From IMG/VR virus record IMGVR_UViG_3300021963_000783, positions 1-20,965 of that record: 20,965 nucleotides of DNA; one strand, 5' to 3'. The notes beneath the pieces are model-generated. The model was given only the letters and a program-made list of their open reading frames with translations, was not told the DNA's origin and ran no database searches. This document shows positions 14,924 through 20,965 of the stretch, one piece after another (the first letter of the stretch is position 1; each line of letters begins with the position of its first letter). The stretch is from a virus. The translations under genes and the position numbers were made by a program.

Positions 14924-15253
14924 GTGAGTAAAGTTTACATCGTACAAGAGATGCCTAACCATGACATCGCTTCAGCCATGTCCTACGGGAAGATGGAGGT
15001 CTTGCTGCCGTCCAACACGCAGATTGCTTTTTCTACAGTCCCGGCCATCCGGCGGCTGCGGAACAAGCTGCGCGAGTATGGCGACAGTGATTTTCTCCTT
15101 CTGACCGGGGACCCGGTGGCTATCGGCCTAGCCTGCTCGATAGCCGCTCTCTATAACGCAGGCCGCTACACCGCACTGAAATGGGACCGACGAGAGAAGG
15201 TCTACATCCCTGTTAGGATTGACATCACTGAGAATGGAGAAAGAGATGAGTAA
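14924..15253 (+). CDS. Hypothetical phage protein, first gene of replication module
   Basis: A 109-residue protein with a GTG start. AAAGGA ending at 14914, nine bases upstream, supports this start. The sequence is mixed alpha/beta. It has AIRRLRNKLREYG (a basic helix, about residues 41-53), then DFLLLTGDPVAIGLACSIAALYNAG (about 56-80), which reads as a strand-loop-helix, and finally LKWDRREKVYIPVRIDI. The Asp-Pro-Val-Ala-Ile-Gly loop is reminiscent of nucleotide- or metal-binding turns, but no family is recognised. As the first gene after the promoter and operator, it could be an early regulatory or accessory replication protein. It overlaps the next gene by eight bases. Confidence 0.8.
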   Translation: MSKVYIVQEMPNHDIASAMSYGKMEVLLPSNTQIAFSTVPAIRRLRNKLREYGDSDFLLLTGDPVAIGLACSIAALYNAGRYTALKWDRREKVYIPVRIDITENGERDE

Positions 15254-15803
15254 TTTAAGCGATATTTTTGAACAAGACTCTAGTGCACTCACTGTTAAAA
15301 ACAGTGAATTGGACAGTGTCGGGGCTCTGGCCAAACGGTCAAAGACCCTTGAGAAGGAGATCACTGAGTTGGAGGACACGCTCAAGGAGCGGAAAGAACA
15401 ACAGCGCAAGCTGTTGGAGGACACGATCCCTGCCATGTTGTCGGAACTCGGCATGAAGTTGTTCAAGATGGCTGATGGCAGCCAAATTGAAGTCAAGGCC
15501 TTTTATGGGGCAAGCATCAAGGAAGAGAACCGTGCACAGGCCTACGAATGGCTCCGTGCAAACGGCTTTGATGACATCATAAAAAACACCGTGTCCGTGC
15601 GCTTTGGTCGAGGAGAAGACGAGCTATGCGACACGTTACTGAGCATTCTGCGTGAGAAAAACTACCCAGTTGAGCAAGCGCAGAAAGTCGAACCCCAGAC
15701 GTTGAAAGCTTGGGTTCGGGAAATGGTGGAGCGCGGAAGCGTCTTCCCCACAGATCTTTTTGGTGCACACATTGGCCAAAGAGCAACTATCAAAACCGCA
15801 TGA
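15246..15803 (+). CDS. Coiled-coil phage protein beside the SSB-like gene, unknown function
   Basis: The frame is open from a TTG at 15219, but the ATG at 15246 (185 residues) is preferred because GGAGAAAGAG lies directly upstream. Residues about 27-62 form a charged coiled coil (LEKEITELEDTLKERKEQQR). A compact domain follows: DGSQIEVKAFYGASI (a beta pair), AYEWLRANGFDDIIKNTVSVRFGRGEDE (helix then strand), and the closing VEPQTLKAWVREMVERG with LFGAHIGQRATIKTA. The pattern suggests a dimer with a small alpha/beta body. I recall similar unnamed proteins in replication loci of other phages but know no established function. Tight linkage to the SSB-like gene, 16 bp downstream, suggests they act together. 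Confidence 0.82.
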   Translation: MSNLSDIFEQDSSALTVKNSELDSVGALAKRSKTLEKEITELEDTLKERKEQQRKLLEDTIPAMLSELGMKLFKMADGSQIEVKAFYGASIKEENRAQAYEWLRANGFDDIIKNTVSVRFGRGEDELCDTLLSILREKNYPVEQAQKVEPQTLKAWVREMVERGSVFPTDLFGAHIGQRATIKTA

Positions 15804-15819
15804 ACTAAGGAAAACTATC

Positions 15820-16593
15820 ATGGCAAAAAATGATGTAACGGTAAAGGCAGAGAACACCGCTGTCGCCCTCTCCATTGACTATGAGGGGGACGCTTCTCTT
15901 GGCTTTGATGGCATGACGCAGGAAGACTTTGCGTTGCCCTACCTGAAGCTGTTGACGGGCACGTCACCGGAATTAGGCGAGGTCGATGGCGCGATTCCCG
16001 GGATGATTTTTAACAGCGTCAGCAAAGATCTCTACGATGGCAAGAAAGGCATTCAGGTTGTGCCCTGTGCGTACCTGCGGCAGTACGTGGAGTGGGCCCC
16101 CCGTGGGTCTGGCAAAGGGGGTGGTCCGGTAAACATCTTCCCGGCCACAAGCGACATCTTGAGCAGGACCAGCAGGCAACCGGGCGAAAGCAAGGATTAC
16201 CTTGAAAACGGCAATTACATTGAGAACACGGCGACTTTTTACGTCTTGGTGATCCATGCGGAGGGCTACACAACCCCTGTAGTGATCAGCATGAAGTCTA
16301 CGCAACTCAAGAAGGCGCGGAAATGGAACACCATGATGATGTCCACAAAAATGCCCGGCAAGGGTGGGTTCTTTACACCTCCGATGTACTCGCAGATTTA
16401 CCGCCTTTCTTCGCAGGCGGAGTCCAATGACAAGGGCAAGTGGTACGGGTGGGAGATTGAGCGGATTGGTGCAATTGAAAGCAGCGGCATTTACCAAGAC
16501 GCCAAAGCCTTTGCCCAGAAGGTAACGGCAGGGGATGTCAACGTCAAGCATGACAGTGAATTTGTGGAGACGGATTCGGCAGTGCCGTTTTAA
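15820..16593 (+). CDS. Probable single-stranded DNA-binding protein
   Basis: The ATG at 15820 is chosen because AAGGAAAA precedes it; a GTG at 15760 in the same frame would sit inside the previous gene. The protein has 257 residues. The body is rich in aromatic and basic residues with beta-type alternation: GIQVVPCAYLRQYVEWAPRG (about 78-97), NTATFYVLVIHAEGYTTPVVISMKST (about 136-161), KKARKWNTMMMSTK, and a Trp/Tyr-rich KWYGWEIERIG. The last residues are acidic and end in DSAVPF. This resembles the acidic tip (DDDIPF in Escherichia coli SSB) that recruits replication partners. Position before the primase, helicase and polymerase genes fits. The body family is not one I can name firmly, so the SSB call is inference from tail, composition and context. 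Confidence 0.6.
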   Translation: MAKNDVTVKAENTAVALSIDYEGDASLGFDGMTQEDFALPYLKLLTGTSPELGEVDGAIPGMIFNSVSKDLYDGKKGIQVVPCAYLRQYVEWAPRGSGKGGGPVNIFPATSDILSRTSRQPGESKDYLENGNYIENTATFYVLVIHAEGYTTPVVISMKSTQLKKARKWNTMMMSTKMPGKGGFFTPPMYSQIYRLSSQAESNDKGKWYGWEIERIGAIESSGIYQDAKAFAQKVTAGDVNVKHDSEFVETDSAVPF

Positions 16594-16610
16594 TTCTTCT
16601 TAGTCTCCTC

Positions 16611-16640
16611 AGGGCCTATTCATACGAATAGGCCCTTTTT
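16611..16640 (+). terminator. Intrinsic (rho-independent) terminator
   Basis: Stem AGGGCCTATTC (16611-16621), loop ATAC, and stem GAATAGGCCCT (16626-16636) are perfectly complementary over 11 bp. A run of T to 16640 follows. It lies 17 bases after the SSB-like stop and 20 bases before the primase start, in the middle of the rightward replication block. It should end or attenuate transcription from the 14863 promoter unless bypassed. Confidence 0.92.
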
Positions 16641-16660
16641 GTCCCTAACCGAGAAAGAAG

Positions 16661-18193
16661 ATGACGGACATAACAAAATTCAAGACGATATTTGCTGGGC
16701 TTGACATTGCCTACGGTACATATCGAATAAAGAAGGAGCGGATCGATGGGAAACTTAATGGACAAGCGGTTGTGGTACGCAAGGCCCCTACTGATGCGCT
16801 GTGGGCGGATCACCTTAATGGTGTTGAGCCTTCCCTTGGCATTATTCCTATTCGCTCTGATAACACTTGCGTTTGGGGCTGCATCGATATTGACCAGTAT
16901 CCTATTGACCATAAAGGACTTGTCGAAAGAGTAGCCGCCTTAAAGCTGCCTATGGTGGTGTGCCGTAGCAAGTCCGGTGGCGCACATGTGTTCTTGTTTA
17001 CGCGAGTCCCCATCCCCGCACGGGACATGCAGCAGTACCTCAAGAATGCGGCTGCATTACTAGGCGAAGCAGGGCGGGAAATCTTCCCCAAGCAGGCCGA
17101 GATTCTTGTAGAGCGGGGCGACACGGGCAACTTCCTGAACCTGCCCTACTTTGCAGGGGACAGCGGAACGCGCTACGCCTTCAAAGATGACGGGACCGCC
17201 GCTTCGCTGGAAGAGTTTTACGCCCTGTACGAGGAACGGGCGCAGGGACTGCCCATCTCTTTCCCTGAGGCCCCCCGGGTAGCAGAGGCTCCCATCAAGG
17301 ACGGCCCGCCTTGCCTACAGGCCCTTTGCTCACAGGGCTTTCCTGAGGGCACACGCAACAACGGCCTGTTCAATGTTGGCATCTACCTCAAAAAGGCCCG
17401 TCCCCAAGTGTGGGAGGATGCCCTTGTAGAGCACAACTTCAAGTACGTCCAGCCGCCCCTGCCCAACAATGAGGTGCAGGTGCTGATGAAGCAAATTGGC
17501 AAGAAGGATTACCGTTACAAATGCAAAGACGCACCCCTAAACTCCTTCTGCAATTCCGGCCTCTGTCGGACCCGAAAGCACGGCATTGGCAGCAGTGCCC
17601 CTGACGCTCCCCAGATAGCCTCCCTTTCAAAGTACGCCAGTGAGCCGCCCCTGTGGTTTTTGGATGTCAACGGGCGGCGCATGGAACTCGACACCGAGAG
17701 CCTGTTTACCCAAGCGTCTTTCCAACGCATCTGTTTGGAAAAGCTCAACGTGCTCCCTCCGACACTGCGTAAGCAGGACTGGGAGGACATGCTCAACGCG
17801 CTCTTGAAGGAGATGATTGAGACTGAGCAGATCACCGAGGCCAGCGAGGACACCAGCTTGACCGGGCGCTTTGTTGATTTGCTGGAGGAGTTCACCACGC
17901 ACATGCAGCAGGCTATGGACCGAGATGAAATTCTCATGGGCCGCCCTTGGCTGGACGAGGAAGAAAGCAAGACATACTTCAGGATGAAAGACCTTGAGGC
18001 GCACCTCAAGCGCAACAATTTCATTGGCCTTACCGCCCCGAAAATGGCACAACGGATCAGGGACTTGAGCGGAGAGCCCATCTCGCTTTTCTTGAAGTCC
18101 CGCACCGTGCGCTGCTGGCGAATGCCCAAGTTCAATAAGCAGGGAGCACCGTTTGACACCTACACCACACGCAAAGAAGGGAGCCCATTTTGA
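16661..18193 (+). CDS. Archaeo-eukaryotic-type (TOTE-like) DNA primase
   Basis: A 510-residue protein. The primase-polymerase catalytic motifs are present in order: WGCIDIDQY with Asp76 and Asp78 (metal ligands), CRSKSGGAHVFLF with His109 (the S-x-H type motif), and RGDTGNFLNLPYF (about 152-164), which matches the GN-x-x-x-LP element of TOTE-type primases. Residues about 226-285 (GTRNNGLFNVGIYLKK) resemble a primase C-terminal helical domain. A Cys cluster, C288-x8-C297-x4-C302-x4-H307, could bind zinc or a cluster. The rest is helical with no helicase Walker A, so unwinding must come from another protein such as the UvrD-like helicase two genes on. The ATG at 16661 has only a weak purine-rich site (AAAGAAG). 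Transcription must cross or begin after the upstream terminator. The expected product is primers for the downstream DNA polymerase. Confidence 0.82.
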   Translation: MTDITKFKTIFAGLDIAYGTYRIKKERIDGKLNGQAVVVRKAPTDALWADHLNGVEPSLGIIPIRSDNTCVWGCIDIDQYPIDHKGLVERVAALKLPMVVCRSKSGGAHVFLFTRVPIPARDMQQYLKNAAALLGEAGREIFPKQAEILVERGDTGNFLNLPYFAGDSGTRYAFKDDGTAASLEEFYALYEERAQGLPISFPEAPRVAEAPIKDGPPCLQALCSQGFPEGTRNNGLFNVGIYLKKARPQVWEDALVEHNFKYVQPPLPNNEVQVLMKQIGKKDYRYKCKDAPLNSFCNSGLCRTRKHGIGSSAPDAPQIASLSKYASEPPLWFLDVNGRRMELDTESLFTQASFQRICLEKLNVLPPTLRKQDWEDMLNALLKEMIETEQITEASEDTSLTGRFVDLLEEFTTHMQQAMDRDEILMGRPWLDEEESKTYFRMKDLEAHLKRNNFIGLTAPKMAQRIRDLSGEPISLFLKSRTVRCWRMPKFNKQGAPFDTYTTRKEGSPF

Positions 18194-18420
18194 GAAAGAT
18201 TATTGGTTACGACGATTCGGTTATTGGCCCTGCCATGATCTGGCACAACAACACACAGGTGGAGGTGCTGGTCTACGATGCAGAATCCCTTCGCAATAAG
18301 CTGGTGTCCGAGGGCATGAGCAGGGAAGAGGCTCGGGAGTACATTGAGTTTAATATTGAGGGCGCGTACATGGGCCCTGACACGCCAATCCTTGTCTGGA
18401 CAGAGGATGTATGGCTGTAA
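18190..18420 (+). CDS. Small acidic phage protein between primase and helicase
   Basis: A 76-residue protein. The start is a TTG that overlaps the primase stop (TTGA), supported by AAGGGAG seven bases upstream. The sequence is acidic: MIWHNNTQVEVLVYDAESL, then SREEAREYIEFNIEGAYMG, then TPILVWTEDVWL. It reads as strand, helix-turn-helix, strand. There are no Cys or catalytic motifs. I recall similar small unnamed proteins in phage replication loci. Overlap on both sides (4 bp with the primase, 10 bp with the helicase) makes it a genuine coupled gene. The function is unknown. Confidence 0.8.
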   Translation: MRKIIGYDDSVIGPAMIWHNNTQVEVLVYDAESLRNKLVSEGMSREEAREYIEFNIEGAYMGPDTPILVWTEDVWL

Positions 18421-20732
18421 TCAACAAGGTCTTCGGCCCTCCCGGCAGCGGCAAGACGACTCACCTGTTGGGCGTTGTTGACCGGGAACTCGCGGAGGGC
18501 GTTTCCTCACTGAAGATTGGCTACTTTTCCTTCACCAGAAAGGCTGCTACCGAGGCCAAGGAACGGGCAATCGTGAAGTTCCCCGGCTTGAACGAGAAGA
18601 CGGACTTCCCTTACTTCCGCACCCTTCACAGCTTGGCCTTTCACTGCCTGTCGGTGCACCGGGACGACATGATGCAGCCGGATCATTACAAGGAATTTGC
18701 CCTTGAAGCAGGCATTGAACTCTCCCTCGTCCAAGAGGACGAGGATGTGGCAACAACCAAGGCAGACAACCCAATACTCAATGAGATCAACCTTGCAAGA
18801 ATACGGGGCACGGACCTCAAGCAGCACTACAACCAAAGCGGCCTTGATATAGAGTGGCATCACTTTGAGTTTGTTGACCGCACCTACCGGCACTACAAGA
18901 ACAGCCGCAGTCTGCTGGACTTCACTGACCTGCTTGAACTGGTTGTGCAGGAGGCTGATGCGCTTCCCATGTTGGAGACGGTGATAATTGACGAAGCGCA
19001 AGACCTTTCTAGGCTACAATGGCAACTTGTGGAGTGCCTAGCTAAAAGAAGCAAAAAGATGTATTTAGCCGGAGATGATGATCAATGCCAGCCGGGACAC
19101 ACAAAAGTCCTGACCATTGACGGCCCTGTCCTGATGCAGGACCTTGACCCCCAGCAGCATCGTCTTGTGTGTTATGACCAGAGGGGCTCTGCGGTGATTG
19201 GGACAAGGAGCGGGTTTGCCTTTAAGAAAGCCCAGCGCCCCCATACCGGGAAGATGTACACAGTATCCACCTCCTCGGGCCTTGCCTCAAGTTACACAGA
19301 AAACCATCACTGCATCGTGCGCTGGAAGCCGCTTCAGGAGGTTCTTCCTCTGCGTGTGGTCTACCTGATGGAAAAGGAAGGCAACTATCGCGTTGGACAG
19401 TGCCAACTTTTTAGGGCTGACGGCTGCGTTCACGCTTGGGTGCGGGCTCATGGCGAAGGGGCTGATCGCATGTGGTTTTTAAAGGTGGTGGATTCCCAAG
19501 AAGAGGCCACTTACTTAGAAAATTACTTCTCATATCGGTACGGCATACCTCAGACAGTGTTTTGCGCCGCAACGAACTCTCGGGTGTTTTCCCAAAACAC
19601 CATTGATCGGATATTTAAAGATGTCCCTACTTACGCCCAAGCGCGACAACTGTTGCAGGACATGGGCGTGTCTTTTGACTATGCCATCTATGATAAAGCC
19701 ATTATTCGTAAGCGTCGAGGCGGCTCTCAGATATTTACCACGCATGCAGCCTGCTTGATACCAGAGGCCATGCGTTTAGGGCATGCCGAGGGAAAATCTC
19801 TTGTGTGGGAAAACTTTTCTCTGTCTGTGCAGACTCAATCAAGTCCGGTGTACTCGCTGCAAGTAGAAAAGCATCACAACTATTTCGCGGACGGCATCCT
19901 GACGCATAACTGCGTGTTTACATGGGCCGGGGCAGATGTCAAGAGCTTTTTGTCCTTCTCTGGCACTGTCGAGGTCCTCCAACAGTCATACCGTATTCCA
20001 AGCACCGTCCATGCCTTAGCCGAGAACATTGTTCAACGCATTCATGAGCGCCAGCCCAAGACATGGCGGCCAAGGGACTTCGATGGCTCCGTCATGACTT
20101 ACTCCCGCTTTGAGGACGTGCCCATAGGTGACGGCGAGTGGTTGGTGATGGCCACTACCAACTACCTGCTCAACCCAATACATGAGTGGTTCAAAAGCAC
20201 GGGCCTGCTGTTTGAGCGCGGTGGAGTCAACAGCCTGCCCACCAGCGTGACAAAGGCCATTGCAGATTGGGAGCGCCTTCGTCTTGGCCAGAGCGTAGGC
20301 TCTGGGGCCATTCGCAATGTCTACCGCTACCTTGGTACTGATTTCATTGCAAAGGGGCACAAGGGCTTTAAAAACGGCCTTCCTGACATGGTCTACAACC
20401 ATGCAGAGCTATGCTCGGACCACGGCCTACTGACCGCGCTTGTCTGGCATGAGGCCCTGACCAAAATCTCCGATGCCAACCGTGAATATTTCATGGCTGT
20501 GCTCCGCCGTGGCAGGAAGTTCTCGCCCGTGCGTCTGTCTACAATCCACGGGGCCAAAGGCGGGGAGGCGGACAATGTCCTGCTGATCATGGATTTGAGC
20601 CCAAAGTCCTGCAAGGAGTACGTTGTAAATTCCGACAACCTTCACCGCCTTTTTTATGTAGGGGTTACCCGCACCAAGAAAGCGTTGCATTTAGTGCTAC
20701 CCAAGAACGCAGAAAAAGGCTTTCGGCTATGA
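18411..20732 (+). CDS. UvrD/Rep-like superfamily 1 DNA helicase with intein
   Basis: A 773-residue precursor: helicase 1-225, intein 226-500, helicase 501-773. Splicing would give a 498-residue helicase. Motifs: GPPGSGKTT (Walker A, 9-17), FSFTRKAATEAKER (Ia), TLHSLAF (71-77), VIIDEAQDLS (II, Asp194-Glu195), AGDDDQ (III, 220-225) rejoined to CVFTWAGA, QQSYRIP with Arg528 (IV), STIHGAKGGEADNV (V, 710-723) and YVGVTRTKKALH (VI, 749-760). This is the UvrD/PcrA/Rep layout, but shorter than the roughly 700-residue cellular enzymes, so the accessory 1B/2B domains are reduced. A phage helicase of this size would unwind or remodel forks for the primase and polymerase encoded either side. The ATG at 18411 has GAGG upstream. 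The stop overlaps the polymerase start (ATGA). Confidence 0.92.
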   Translation: MAVINKVFGPPGSGKTTHLLGVVDRELAEGVSSLKIGYFSFTRKAATEAKERAIVKFPGLNEKTDFPYFRTLHSLAFHCLSVHRDDMMQPDHYKEFALEAGIELSLVQEDEDVATTKADNPILNEINLARIRGTDLKQHYNQSGLDIEWHHFEFVDRTYRHYKNSRSLLDFTDLLELVVQEADALPMLETVIIDEAQDLSRLQWQLVECLAKRSKKMYLAGDDDQCQPGHTKVLTIDGPVLMQDLDPQQHRLVCYDQRGSAVIGTRSGFAFKKAQRPHTGKMYTVSTSSGLASSYTENHHCIVRWKPLQEVLPLRVVYLMEKEGNYRVGQCQLFRADGCVHAWVRAHGEGADRMWFLKVVDSQEEATYLENYFSYRYGIPQTVFCAATNSRVFSQNTIDRIFKDVPTYAQARQLLQDMGVSFDYAIYDKAIIRKRRGGSQIFTTHAACLIPEAMRLGHAEGKSLVWENFSLSVQTQSSPVYSLQVEKHHNYFADGILTHNCVFTWAGADVKSFLSFSGTVEVLQQSYRIPSTVHALAENIVQRIHERQPKTWRPRDFDGSVMTYSRFEDVPIGDGEWLVMATTNYLLNPIHEWFKSTGLLFERGGVNSLPTSVTKAIADWERLRLGQSVGSGAIRNVYRYLGTDFIAKGHKGFKNGLPDMVYNHAELCSDHGLLTALVWHEALTKISDANREYFMAVLRRGRKFSPVRLSTIHGAKGGEADNVLLIMDLSPKSCKEYVVNSDNLHRLFYVGVTRTKKALHLVLPKNAEKGFRL
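19086..19910 (+). mobile_element. Intein (275 residues) in helicase motif III
   Basis: It begins at Cys226 (CQPGHTKVLTIDG, splicing block A). Block B is MYTVSTSSGLASSYTENHHC, with the Thr-x-x-His motif at intein residues 71-74. The end is VYSLQVEKHHNYFADG (block F) and ILTHN (block G), followed by the +1 Cys of the helicase. All residues needed for splicing are present, so it should excise itself and join GDDDQ to CVFTW. Intein residues about 125-235 are an insert beyond a mini-intein core. No LAGLIDADG, HNH or GIY-YIG endonuclease signature is seen there. Confidence 0.93.
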
Positions 20733-20965
20733 GAACTCTCCCGCTGTTTCCCACCTCCACTGAGTGGGTTGCGCCAGACACCTTCCCCAACTTGTCCGCA
20801 GCCAAGGAAATCGCAATTGACCTTGAGACGTGTGACCCGAATCTTGAGAACTTCGGGCCCGGATGGCCACGCAATGACGGCTTTGTTGTTGGTTACGCCG
20901 TGGCAGTTGACGGTTGGTCAGGCTATTACCCCGTGGCGCATCAGGGCGGCGGCAACCTAGACAAG
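20729..20965 (+). CDS. Family A DNA polymerase, N-terminal 3'-5' exonuclease part (3' partial)
   Basis: The ATG at 20729 overlaps the helicase stop (ATGA), with AAAAAGG about nine bases upstream. Seventy-nine codons are visible before the window ends. EIAIDLETCDPN (about residues 27-38) contains the DxE of exonuclease motif I (Asp31, Glu33). It is followed by GFVVGYAVAVDGWSGYYPVAHQGGG, the typical second strand and PVAH element of the proofreading domain of DNA polymerase I-type enzymes. No 5'-nuclease domain precedes it, as in many phage polymerases. It would copy phage DNA from primers made by the TOTE-like primase. The polymerase domain itself is outside the window, so family A is inferred from the exonuclease signature and context. 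Confidence 0.82.
   Translation, partial: MRTLPLFPTSTEWVAPDTFPNLSAAKEIAIDLETCDPNLENFGPGWPRNDGFVVGYAVAVDGWSGYYPVAHQGGGNLDK

Noticed and set aside
15973-16551. Minus-strand frame of 192 codons opposite the SSB-like gene
   Set aside because: The sense strand has a good ribosome site, a plausible protein and operon context. The antisense product is Arg/His/Cys-rich without domain features.
19458-19540. GIY-YIG homing endonuclease in the intein because of the YRYGIP string
   Set aside because: The conserved GIY and YIG strands with the downstream Arg and Glu of that family are absent. YGIP alone is not evidence.

Overview
The window reads as a contiguous piece of a tailed double-stranded DNA bacteriophage genome, probably short-tailed and, by protein flavour, of the kind recovered from aquatic metagenomes. 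The basis is dense packing of 15 genes with almost no intergenic DNA, a block of large low-complexity virion-type proteins, and a separate block of replication genes ending in a family A DNA polymerase. No rRNA, tRNA, CRISPR array, transposase, integrase, RNA polymerase or lysis gene was seen. Good AAGGA-type ribosome binding sites and a sigma70-like promoter point to a bacterial host; the host itself cannot be named from this window.

Region 1 (1-12629, plus strand) is the virion module. It opens inside a gene for a tail nozzle/DNA stabilisation-type protein (partial at the left edge). A 105-residue protein follows, then four very large proteins (1105, 599, 847 and 1161 residues) rich in Gly, Ala, Gln or Pro with internal repeats and hydrophobic segments. 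They are spaced or overlapped tightly (TGATG, ATGA, gaps of 2-17 bases) like one late operon. They look like internal or ejected virion proteins, but none has a recognisable enzyme domain.

Region 2 (12654-14836, minus strand) is a two-gene convergent block: a SNF2-type superfamily 2 ATPase followed, with one-base overlap, by a PD-(D/E)XK (RecB/Cas4-like) nuclease. Region 3 (14837-14923) is the divergent control region. It has a sigma70-like promoter facing right whose -35 lies inside a 25-bp near-perfect palindrome, a good candidate operator.

Region 4 (14924-20965, plus strand) is the replication module: two proteins of unknown function, a probable single-stranded DNA-binding protein with an SSB-like C-terminal tip, a strong intrinsic terminator, an archaeo-eukaryotic-type (TOTE-like) primase, a 76-residue protein, a UvrD-like helicase interrupted by a 275-residue intein exactly in helicase motif III, and the first 79 codons of a family A DNA polymerase with its exonuclease I motif. 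Together these supply priming, unwinding, strand coating, synthesis and end processing for phage DNA replication and recombination.

The points most worth a second look are the intein and its non-standard insert, the operator/promoter arrangement, the terminator between the SSB-like gene and the primase, and a short Gly-Gly motif shared by two of the virion proteins.
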